A DNA stretch of 26,898 nucleotides from Podila epigama (Eukaryota; Mortierellomycota; Mortierellomycetes; Mortierellales; Mortierellaceae), in NCBI GenBank assembly GCA_015679605.1, contig JAAAVE010000201.1, positions 1-26,898 of the forward strand, in the 5' to 3' direction. Both the position numbers and the translations under genes were made by a program. Shown piece by piece: positions 10,277-20,627 of the stretch. A model generated the notes under the pieces. The model did not search any database. It worked only from the letters and a program-made list of their open reading frames with translations, and was not told where the DNA came from. The stretch's first letter is position 1. Every line of letters starts with the position of its first letter.

Positions 10277-10337
10277 TAAACATCACACCAGTCCACTTCA
10301 TTCTCCAACGTCCCTACTTGAACCAACCTTTAAAGGC

Positions 10338-13300
10338 ATGAACCCTAACCAAGGTCCTGCCCAGGCCACACCTACACCACGGATGCATCCAGCCAACATG
10401 AACCATGGTGTCAGCCATCCCTCCCGCCCACCACCACCACAACATCAACGCTCTTATGGAGCCCCAGGAGGCGGCCCTCAGCCATCTCTGGCTCCACAAG
10501 GGGAGCGTCCATCACCTTCACCTGACCATCGTCAACAATCGCGTCCAATGCCTCACCAACAACAGCAACAACAGCAAGATATCCCCAATTCACCACAATA
10601 CCCATCATCACAACATCACCGAGTAGGCCAACAGCAGCAACAGCAGCGCTCATTACAGCGAGATGGCCCCGAGGCCTCCTTACACCAACCACCCAACTCG
10701 TACCCGTTGCGAGAAATCCACCCAAATTCATATGGTCAACCTTCACCATCGCTCAATTCAGCAATGAGGTCGAATCCTTTCAACAACCATCACTATGGGG
10801 GTGGTTTCAATGGCATGGACTCTGAAGATGAGAGTTTGTACCCCCCGAATCGCCGAGACACGACTTTTTCATCTTCATCTCAGAATTCATTGTTCCATGG
10901 AAATGAGAGTGATGGTAAGAATGGTATGAATGAAATAATAGGCAAACGATTTTTTTATTTTGTATTCTTTTCTTTCCTTTTCTTTCACGCACAACTGGTT
11001 TTCATGGGAAATTCTGAGATGTTACCCCTCGTTGTCTCTTGTTTTTTTATTTTGCGTTTTGTACCTTGACTACAGTACCTTTTCTTGTTCTTTGTAACGC
11101 CAATTGTTTCTTACCGTTCAACAACAAAAAAAAAAAAAAAAAAAAAGTCGAATCGACTCACAACCGTGCAACAGCCTTTTTCAAGCTTTTTTATATATTC
11201 AGGCACAGCTTGTGAGCGTGTTGAGAGAGGAGAGAAAAAGAAAAAAAAGAAAAAGAAAAGTGAGCAAGATTGGCAAATTGGTGGACTGACGCGCTGGACA
11301 GGTGCACGTTCGTTCGTCTGCTCCCTTGCGCGATCTGCAAAGCACGATGGGAAACGTTCCGTTTTATTCAATTCTTTCTTTTCTATCCCACATACACAAA
11401 AAAAAAATCAAATCTAACCTTAAATTTTTTGTGTCTAATTTGAACAATTGCACTTTCTGTCACCCACTCATGTCACCACATTTCATCCATAGCTACAGAT
11501 TATCCACAAGGAGGATCAAGAGTACATGGGATGGCATTCAAAGGTAAAGGACCTTCAGGAAGGCCTTCAGAGTCAGACTCGGAAACATACAGCGACGAGC
11601 ACAATCCTTCAAAAGCAACCGCTGCTGCAAGTGGATCTGATTTTGATCTCTTTGGACCATTCAGAGGGCCCGACGACGGTCGTTACACCGGATTCTCCCC
11701 TTCTTCCGACGCTTTGCTCTCCTTGCTCGAGAGCCACAAGAGCAACTTTGCCAACACCGCGTACAAGTTCGACCCTGTCCCCGACTCTGGTAAAAAAACA
11801 ACAGCCGCCAAAGTACACTCCAGCCCACCACCCATCCCATACCCATCATGGACTATCGAGAAACAGGTGCCCGTGACCCGTGAAGAGATCGAAGGAGTCA
11901 TGATCGATCTCACCCAAAAGTTTGGCTTCCAGAAGGACAACATGCGGAATCAGTTCGATGCCTTCATGACCATGCTTGACTCTAGAGCCTCACGCATGAC
12001 CCCCGCCCAAGCACTCACTACACTCCATGCAGATTACATTGGCGGAGAACACGCCAACTATCGCAAATGGTACTTTGCTGCCCAACTCGACCTCGACGAC
12101 CATATGGGTTATCACTCGGCCCCAGGCAAGAACAAAAAAGTCAACCGCAACTCGATGGCCCCTCAACCAGGAGCTGTCCATATCGAGACCCACGACTCCC
12201 TCGCCGCTGCAGAACAGCACTGGAAAATGCGGATGGGACGCATGTCGCACTTTGACCGTGCTCGCCAGATTGCTCTTTATCTCCTCCTCTGGGGTGAAGC
12301 CTCTCAAATCCGATTCCTGCCCGAATGTCTCTGTTTTATCTTCAAGTGTGCAGAGGATTACTACACATCGCCCGAGTGCCAGCAGGTCGTTCGCCCTGTC
12401 CCCGAGGGTGCATACCTCAACAATGTCATCTCCCCCCTCTACCGCTTCATCCGTGATCAGTCCTATGAGATCCAGGGCGGCAAATACGTCAAACGCGAGC
12501 GCGATCACAAGTCCATTATCGGCTATGATGACATCAACCAGGCTTTCTGGAGCCCAGAGGGCATCTCGCGCATCCGGCTTCGGGATAACAAGCGATTGGT
12601 CGATGTCCACATTGGCCAACGGTGGATCGCCCTCAACCACGTCAACTGGGAATCGGCTTTTCGTAAAACCTACCAGGAGAAGCGCACTTGGCTTCACCTG
12701 GCAGTCAACTTTACGCGCATCTGGATTATCCATGTGGTCATGTACTGGTACTTTACCGCCTACAACGCCCCTTTCCTCTACACGAACGACGGCGTCGACG
12801 AGACAGCCGTGAGATGGACGGTCGCTGCTCTTGGCGGAGCTATTTCTACCATTATTATGCTCCTCGGTGTCTTTTGCGAATTCATGTTCATCCCTCTGAC
12901 TTGGTCCAACTCGGCGATGCTTATTCGTCGTCTCATTATCCTACTCATCGTGCTGGCCCTGAACACGGCCCCGGCCATCTACATCTGCCTTTTCAGAAGA
13001 ACTGGAGATATTTCCAAAATCATTGGCATTGCCCACTTTGCAGTTTCCCTCATCACCACCACCGTCTTTGCCATCGTCCCATCGAACCAGCTCTTTGGAT
13101 CCCCTTCAAAGTCCTCGCGAAAGAACCTGGCCTCCCAAACCTTCACAGCCTCCTTCCCCAAACTCAAGGGGTCAGACCGTGCTCTGTCCCTGTTCCTCTG
13201 GTCCCTTGTCTTTGGATGCAAGCTGGTCGAGTCGTACTTTGTTCTCGCTCGTTCCTTCCCAGCCCCACTCATGGCACTGTACTCGGAAAGGATCCCCAAT

Positions 13301-16300
13301 TGCAAGGACAAGTACCTGGGAGCGACCCTGTGCTCATTGATGCCAGTCTTTACCGTGGTGGTCATGTTCGTGGTGGACCTGGTCCTCTTCTTCTTGGACA
13401 CATATCTGTGGTACGTTATTTGGAACACCATCTTTTCCGTCTTCCAGTCCTTTAAACTCGGCGTCTCTGTCTGGACCCCGTGGCGCAACATCTTTTCTAG
13501 CCTCCCTAAGCGAATCTACGCCAAGGTCTTGGCCACAGCAGACATGGACATCAAGTACAAACCCAAGGTCCTCTGCTCTCAGATTTGGAATGCCATTGTC
13601 ATCTCCATGTATCGTGAGCATCTCTTGTCGATTGAACATGTGCAACATATGCTCTACCAACAAGTCCCAGGCAAGAATGAGAATAAGCGTGTCTTGAGGG
13701 CACCCACGTTCTTTGTTGCCCAAGAAGACAAGTCCATCAAGGCCGAATTCTACCCTCATCATTCCGAGGCGGAGCGACGTATCACGTTCTTTGCTCAGTC
13801 CCTGTCGACACCCATCCCCGAACCCCTGCCAGTCGATCAGATGCCGACCTTTACTGTCCTCGTGCCCCATTACAGCGAAAAGATTGTGCTATCGCTCCGA
13901 GAGATTCTCAAGGAGGAAGACCAGAACACTCGTGTGACCTTGCTTGAGTACCTGAAGCAGCTCCACCCAGTCGAATGGGATAACTTTGTGCGGGACACAA
14001 AAATCCTGGCTGAAGAAAACAACATGTACGCCGCCAGCGTCATGGGCCTCGGACATTCCGGCATCCACAGCGACAAGGAGACGCACAGCCACAAGGACAT
14101 GGAGCGTTCTAACAATGACGACCTCCCTTTCTATTCGGTCGGCTTCAAGTCAGCAGCACCCGAGTTCACGATGCGTACACGCATCTGGGCCTCTCTCCGA
14201 GCCCAAACGCTCTACCGCACCATCTCTGGCTTTATGAACTACTCCAAGGCCATCAAACTCCTCTATCGCATTGAGAATCCAGAGATTGTCCAAGAGTTTG
14301 GAGGAAATGGCGATCGTCTCGAGCGTGAGCTTGACCGTCTCTCGAATCAAAAGTTCAAGTTTGTGGTCTCAATGCAGCGTTATACAAAATTCAACAAGGA
14401 TGAGAACGAAAATGCAGAGTTTTTGCTTCGCACTTATCCTAATCTCCAGATTGCTTATCTTGATGAACGGCCACCACAAGCCGAAGGGCAGGAAGCTGTT
14501 GTGTACTCGGTCCTCATTGATGGCCAGTGCGAGATTTTGCCTGACGGCAAGCGTAAGCCTCGGTATCGTATCCGTCTTCCTGGAAACCCCATTCTCGGAG
14601 ATGGCAAGTCGGATAATCAGAACCACGCCATCATCTTTACGCGTGGTGAGTACATCCAACTAGTGGATGCCAATCAAGATAACTATCTAGAGGAAGCGCT
14701 CAAGATCCGCAATGTTCTTGGCGAGTTTGAACAGTACCAAACACCCGGCCTCTCTCCTTACTCACCTCAGGTCGACCCCAAGGATGTCCCCGAGCCCGTT
14801 GCTATCGTTGGAGCACGCGAGTACATCTTTTCTGAGAATATTGGTGTCTTGGGTGATGTCGCTGCCGGCAAAGAGCAAACGTTTGGAACCTTGACACAGA
14901 GAATGATGGCCAAGATTGGAGGCAAGCTTCATTATGGCCACCCCGACTTTCTCAACTTTATCTATATGACCACGCGTGGAGGTAAAAAAAAAAAATGTCT
15001 ATGATTGATTACTTGTGCTTTGTTTTGTACCTGATCCTTGTGCATGAGTTTTTCCTGAGCTAATGCATGACATGTACTTCTTTAGGTGTGAGTAAGGCTC
15101 AAAAGGGTCTGCACTTGAACGAAGATATTTACGCGGGTATGACAGCGTTCAATCGCGGTGGTCGCATTAAGCATACAGAGTATTACCAGTGCGGCAAAGG
15201 GCGCGACCTCGGATTTGGATCGATCCTCAATTTCAACACCAAGATCGGCACTGGCATGGGAGAACAAATGCTCTCTCGAGAGTACTACTATCTCGGTACG
15301 CAACTTCCATTGGACCGCTTCTTGACCTTTTTTTACGCACATCCTGGATTCCACATCAACAACATCTTTATTATGCTCTCAGTTCAGCTGTTCATGTTCT
15401 CGATGCTGTTCATTGGTGCGATGGCGTCGTCTGTTGATGTTTGCTCCAGTGTCAACGAGGATGGCTGCGTCAACCTGGTGCCTGTCTACGACTGGATCAA
15501 GCGCTGTGTCTTCTCCATCTTTATCGTCTTTTTTATCGCCTTCTTGCCCTTGTTCCTGCAAGAGTTTATGGAGCGCGGTTTCACTCGGAGTCTTATTCGC
15601 CTGGGCAAGCACTTCATGTCGCTCTCACCATTCTTTGAGGTCTTTGTCACACAGATCTATGCCAACTCGATCCTGACCAACTTGTCCTTTGGAGGTGCCC
15701 GCTACATCGCCACAGGACGCGGATTCGCCACGACCAGGACTCCCTTTGCTCTCCTCTACTCTCGTTTCGCCGGCCCGTCCCTTTACCTTGGCATGCGGAC
15801 GCTTATCATGCTCATCTTTGCATCGTTAACGATGTGGGTACCGCATCTGATGTACTTTTGGGTCACCGTCGTGGCGTTGGTACTCTCGCCGTTCTTGTTC
15901 AACCCACATCAGTTTGTCTTTACGGATTTCTTGCTTGATTACCGTGAGTTCCTGCGCTGGCTTTCGCGGGGTAACTCTAGGACACATGTCTCATCCTGGA
16001 TTTCTTACTGCCGCACACTTCGAACACGCATTACAGGATACAAACGTAAGCGTCTTGGCCACCCCTCTGAAAAGCTGGGTGGTGATCTCCCTAAAGCCAA
16101 CCTGGGAGTCATCTTTATGTCGGAGATTGTTCTTCCGCTTATCCAAGTCGTCCTTTGCGTTGTCTGTTACATGTTTGTCCGATCTTTCCCCGAAGGCAAC
16201 GCACAAGGTCAAGCGGTCTATACCAGTGGTCTCTTGCGTATCGGTGTCTTTGCAGTTGGACCAGTGTTGATCAATGCTGCCGCGCTTATCGTCCTGTTTG

Positions 16301-16941
16301 CTCTGTCGATGGTGTGTGGTCCACTTATGAACCTATGCTGTGTCAAGTTTGGATCGATCATGGCCGCTGTTGCACACGCGATTGCAGTCCTGACGCTCAT
16401 TGTCTCGTTCGAGGCCCTGTGGGCGCTTGAGGCATGGAATGCAAGCCATGCTGTGTTGGGTATCATTGCTGCCATCTCTGTGCAACGGTTTATTTTCAAG
16501 GTCCTCATTGTCCTCTTCCTCACACGCGAGTTCAAGCATGACGAGACAAACCGTGCTTGGTGGACAGGCAAATGGCACGGACGTGGATTGGGTCTTCATG
16601 CAATCTCACAGCCGTTGCGTGAGTTTGTGTGCAAGATCATTGAGATGTCCATGTTTGCGTGTGATTTTGTGATGGGTCATGCCATCCTGTTTATTCTCTT
16701 CCCATTCTGTTTCATTCCTTGGATCGACCGTTGGCATTCAACCATGCTCTTTTGGCTTCGTCCAAGCAAACAAATCCGCGCACCCATCTTTTCGGCAAAA
16801 CTGCGGATGGAACGCAGGCTAACCGCCTGGTCCTATGGTGCCCTGTTTATATCACTCATGGCCGTCTTTGTCGGTCTCGTCGTCGGACCTGTGGTCTACA
16901 AGAGTCAAATGCCGAGACTTGATAGACACATCTCCATTTAG
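10338..16941 (+). CDS. FKS1: Beta-1,3-glucan synthase catalytic subunit (GT48)
   Basis: Exons 10338-10914, 11493-14981 and 15086-16941 splice in frame to 1973 residues (yeast Fks1 is 1876). This integral plasma-membrane enzyme polymerises UDP-glucose into linear beta-1,3-glucan and is regulated by Rho1 in yeast. Residues 1-192 are a Pro/Gln/Ser-rich cytosolic tail with two Gln runs. The Fks1 N-terminal domain starts at about 340 (RNQFDAFMTMLDSR, then RARQIALYLLLWGEASQIRFLPE near 450). A first membrane cluster lies at about 595-870. The GT48 core starts near 929 (PTFFVAQED) and includes VPHYSEKI, QRYTKF (about 1154), TRGEYIQLVDANQDNYLEE and [20 protein letters not shown] at the exon 2/3 join. 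A second membrane cluster runs from about 1448 to the end. The start at 10338 was chosen because upstream sequence in this frame is low-complexity leader. The drug-contact segments are diverged (see findings). It is the target of echinocandins. Confidence 0.96.
10915..11492 (+). other. Long first intron (578 nt) of the glucan synthase gene
   Basis: It starts GTAAGA and ends CATAG and splits a codon after its first base. It carries a 21-nt A run (11126-11146) and a purine-rich stretch (about 11228-11262), and is several times longer than most other introns here. Splicing it out joins NESDA to TDYPQGG. The frame upstream runs into a stop at 11067, so splicing is needed. Confidence 0.8.
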
Positions 16942-17259
16942 ATTGGAAGAAAAAAAATTATCTTCATTACACATCCATCTTTTTTACCTTGTAATAAAAT
17001 GTATTTTTCTTGGCTTTTTAAACGCACCCATGCACCATGCACTCATGTACATGATATCATGTCATAAATTAATTAATGTAAATCGCAAACTCTTTTGATC
17101 ATGGACTTTGATTTTTTCATATTTTTTTTTAATGAGATGAAATTAAGTAAAAATGTACAGTGGTTGGGTGTTTATGTATACATGGTGTTGAGATGAGAAA
17201 GGAATGCTGAAAGAAGAGAGGAGAGGTGAGAATGAAGCAAGGACTTTGTAATAAAGTCC
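16942..17259. other. Convergent 3' region between the glucan synthase and barrel-protein genes
   Basis: 318 nt of A/T-rich sequence with no coding content. It serves the 3' ends of two convergent genes, so their 3' UTRs may overlap. Nothing else was seen. Confidence 0.6.
16993..16998 (+). terminator. Polyadenylation signal AATAAA for the glucan synthase
   Basis: AATAAA lies 52 nt after the stop codon, within T-rich sequence. Confidence 0.5.
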
Positions 17260-17850
17260 TTACTTAGCCTTGGGCTTGGGCGAGCTTGGCCACTTGATAT
17301 CCTTGGTAGGGCAACGGACAAACTCGTATTGCATCTTGATGACACCCTGCTTAAGAGGGGCCAAAGCCTTGAAAGCGGATGTGGTCAAATCGAACTGGTT
17401 CTTGTCACAGGAGCGGCAGGTGTCAATGACACGGACAATGATGGAGCGCTTGTTATAGGTGACCCTGGCGCACTCGAAGCACACAGCCTTTTCCTTGCCA
17501 TTATAAGCGCTAGGGTTCACAGCAGCGATGTGCCAGCTGTCCTTGGCATCCACATTCTTGTTCTGGAGCTTGCCATAGCAGGCGGACTGTGAAGAAAGAG
17601 ACAGAAAGAGAGAAACATAATGTTAGAAATTGGTCGCGTGGGGTGCATGCAGTCTGCGAGTGGAAGTGAGAATGGTTTGTGCGTTGCATTGAAAATCGAG
17701 AGCACTTACGCCATGAGCATCTTTTCCATTGAACCAGGTTGATTTGCCTGAGAACTTTTTGCCGTATTGGATATTTGATGCAGCCTCAGTGGAGAGGATG
17801 AAGGCAAGGATGGTAGCGAGGACCAAGGCAGAGAAATGAATGAACTTCAT
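17260..17850 (-). CDS. Small secreted RlpA-like double-psi beta-barrel (barwin/expansin-like) protein
   Basis: Exons 17850-17710 and 17586-17260 are joined in phase 0 across a 123-nt intron (GTAAGT, CACAG) and give 155 residues. Residues 1-24 are a signal peptide (hydrophobic core FSALVLATILAFILS, then TEA before the mature chain). The mature part is one double-psi beta-barrel: TWFNGKDAHGSACYGK, the HIAAVNPSAYNG strand, VCFECARV, the conserved VRVIDTC with D102, then QFDLTTSAFKALAPLKQGVI. Six or more cysteines suggest disulphides. There is no C-terminal cellulose-binding domain as in true expansins, and it ends in a Lys/Pro tail. Related fungal proteins loosen or bind wall polysaccharides or act as secreted effectors or protease inhibitors; which applies here cannot be read from sequence. 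An in-frame ATG ten codons upstream would spoil the signal peptide, so 17850 is preferred. Confidence 0.88.
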
Positions 17851-18002
17851 GATGTGAATATGTATGATGATGATTTGCAATCAGAATGTGAGACTGAAGT
17901 AGTTATACAAGAAGTCGCGAGTGGAGTGGAGTTGAGTAGAGTGGAGTGGAGTGAAGTGCGATGAAATGAGGAATGAAGAAAAAGAGGTGGATACTGGTCC
18001 GG

Positions 18003-18010
18003 CTTTTATA
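18003..18010 (-). promoter_or_regulatory. Candidate TATA box of the secreted barrel-protein gene
   Basis: The minus strand reads TATAAAAG, a strong consensus TATA element, about 153 nt before the start codon. This agrees with a tightly regulated or highly expressed secreted-protein gene. Confidence 0.5.
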
Positions 18011-18280
18011 AAAAAGTGGTTGATCTGACGATTAGCCAAGAAATGAAGAAATTGGTCTGGGCGCGTATGTCCGACCCACTTGGCCCCTGTACCTGCATCC
18101 AGTTTTGTCGATGACACAGGGGATGAAGATGGATCAGTCCAGCCTTCGCATTTTGCCACTCCACTGGTCGACTGCTCAACTCCAGACAGGAAAACAAGGA
18201 AAACAGTATGTAGAGGGGGAAAAAAAATTAAGATTAATTGCGGATTGCCACACAGACGGACAAGATAACCCAAGTCTGAC

Positions 18281-18320
18281 ACGCATGTCAACAGAAGGTA
18301 AAACGCATGTCAACAGAAGG
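18281..18320. repeat. Direct repeat: 18-bp unit twice, 22-bp period
   Basis: ACGCATGTCAACAGAAGG is found at 18281-18298 and identically at 18303-18320, separated by TAAA. It looks like a recent tandem duplication or a doubled binding site. Confidence 0.8.
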
Positions 18321-20627
18321 AAAATCGAGGCGCAGGGTACAAGGCTCAAGGCACAAGGCACACGACACAGACAGGAGGGATGAGAGAGAGGGAGGAGGGG
18401 TTAAGAAAATGTCGATGGATGGGTGGTTGGCTCAAAGGAGGACAACCAACCAACCAACCAAGTGAGCAAACCACAATACACAACCGTTTGTTGTTTTGTT
18501 TGTCTTTTTTCTCTATGCTTTTTGCTAGCTGTCCCACCTTCCACAAAAATGAAAAGAATGGACGATTGAGAGTTATTGTATGTCCAAGAGAGAGATGAAC
18601 GCATATGATGTTGGCTGGGAGGCTGGAATGGATGCGCAGATGCACACTGTAAATGAAATGAAATGAAAAAACAACACAGGGAGAAAAAAAGAAAAAGGGG
18701 GACCCTGACCGATGAATACATAACACGACATGATACAACGCGATGCGACGATACAACACAATACAATACAATAATTCAACAATACCGCACCGACTGTACA
18801 CTGTCTGATTCATTTCCATCTCCTTTTCCTCACGAACGTCCCAACGGACATCGGACAAAAAAAAAATCATAATAAATCGAAACGGTCAGGGGAATCCAAA
18901 TGTTTACCTCACCGCGCCCCACTTTGCCTCATCCATCTATCTCCCCTTTTTGCCCCCCATTCCACCGTTTGGTTTTTTGCATCGCCCCTGCCCTACAGAA
19001 CTGCTCACTTTTTTATTTTTCCCTTCTGTTTTTCATTTGCTCACCCAACACAACACACCCACTCTCTATCTCTCTCTGTGTGTGTGGGTCCAAATTGGCT
19101 CTCCGCCCTCGCTTTGCCTTTTGGCTTGGGCCTGTTTGTCCCACATGAATTATTCTTCTTTCTTTTCTGCAGAACACTGCGCTCTCAACGGTACGCAGCA
19201 TTCCATTCGTCCCAGAGAAGAAGGACACAAGCAAAACTCAAGCAACCGCATGCCAACAGACACACACGACTCGCCGCTCTTCTTCCCAACGTTTTTTTGA
19301 CAAACAATCAAGACAACGGAAAATGATCGGATCGCGAGATGGACACAATCACAACGCGTCGCCAACATTCCTCCCAGCAAAAATCAAGCAGATCAAGGCA
19401 AAAAACAAATAGCAACCCAATTTACTTCTCTCATTCCCTCTTTGAGTGGATCAGGGGCATCCCAAGTCTATGCACTATGCAACCTGGGAAAAAAAACCGT
19501 TGTTGTAAATTGTGTTGGTTTTTTTTTTTTGGCGGATTGACCTCCCATCCAAACCACCTTTTTCACCTGTTGCTCATCCGTCTACCTCTCGTTTGTACCA
19601 CATGCCCACATGCCCACATGCCTCATGTTTTTGATATGCAAGTTGAAAAGGATTGCGTTTGCTGGGAAAAAAGAAAGATAGATGTAATGAATTACCCTAC
19701 AAGGCCCCCCCCCACAAGTCTCTGCTAGGCTAGGGGGTCCCTGAAAAACGACAAAAAGGAAATTGCCACATTGGCATGTAATAATGACACTTTCCCCAAC
19801 ACGATCTGTTCCAGCTGAATGAACAAAAGTAACTGCGTTGAAGGCGATAACAATGGCCCCCATCAATTCGGAGATATCAACATTACTAGTGCATCTCTTT
19901 GGTCACCATGTTCCCGGTCCATGTTTTCTCAGACGGTGGTAGAATCCATTCATCGGGGCAAAAAACCACTGGAGCTATTTCCCCGAACGCGCTAAGCTAG
20001 TCAGGTACCGCGTCAAGATGCGTATCGATGTTCCCTAGTCTTTCATCCTGATTGGCAGTTTGTAATTTTTTTTGGAATATGTTACTCGCGTCCTTCTCGT
20101 GTCTCTATGACTGCACTCCCGAGACATGCCCATCATGCGTTTTGCCAAACTAGCAAAGTAGTATTCAAGTTTACGCATGTTCACGCTCGCGTTTTGCAAT
20201 GTTTAACCAAGCCCTGTCAGTCCAATTGCATTGATAGAGGTGACTTTCATTATTCAATAAAGTGGCGTTCAGATCGCTGCAGTTGCAATAACGCTGTATT
20301 AAATGGGATTATGGGTCGAGGCATCCCTTTTGGAAGTGCTTTGCCATTCCTCCCTTTGTCAGGATCAATTTTTTTTTTTGTTGAAGCCCTGAAGAAGGTG
20401 ACAGAGAAAAGAACGCGCACAAGCCTATTCACAATAATGTTGTTAATGGTTCTGTCTATCCACTGACGGACTCGTCTTCGGTTGGACCATAGTACCAAAG
20501 TAGGAAAAATAAAAATAAATAAAAAAATAAAAAAGGCATTGCAAAGTGACACGGACACTTTCTCCAATCTAATGAATCACTTTTTCTCTACATTTGTCAG
20601 ACTCACTCACCTCATCATACGCGCAAC

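Larger units (their letters stand above)
7024..10337. other. 3.3-kb non-coding divergent region between the GH72 and glucan synthase genes
   Basis: No credible gene was found on either strand; open frames here are short and low in complexity. It holds the two divergent promoters and what looks like a long 5' leader for the glucan synthase. Simple repeats include a CAGT tandem repeat near 7267-7286, a run of 27 T (7336-7362), TGTGTGTAAA repeats near 9150-9190, a CT-rich tract (about 9735-9800) and a CA repeat (9832-9851). GACC repeats lie at about 10167-10182 and a 7-nt AAGCATC tandem at about 10249-10276. A repeated element lies at 8567-8599 and a strong orphan donor site at 9482. The length suggests complex regulation, which is inference. 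Confidence 0.6.
17851..20627. other. 2.8-kb non-coding divergent region before the thiolase gene
   Basis: No supported gene on either strand. It contains the promoter of the barrel-protein gene at its left end and the thiolase promoter at its right end. In between are GAGTGGAGT-type repeats (about 17918-17955), a duplicated 18-mer (18281-18320), an ACCA repeat near 18445-18460, and CA-rich and pyrimidine-rich tracts. A short ACATGCCC tandem lies near 19600-19622. The open frames over it are short, shift in composition and match nothing I know. Confidence 0.55.

Noticed and set aside
10203-10337. In-frame upstream ATG at 10203 extending the glucan synthase by 45 residues
   Set aside because: The extension is AAGCATC-repeat derived and leader-like; the ATG at 10338 starts the Pro/Gln-rich tail.
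11990-12733. 247-codon open frame antisense to the glucan synthase, and a 261-codon frame in another sense frame (12027-12812)
   Set aside because: Both lie wholly within strongly conserved FKS coding sequence. Their products look like shifted-frame readings with no recognisable domain.
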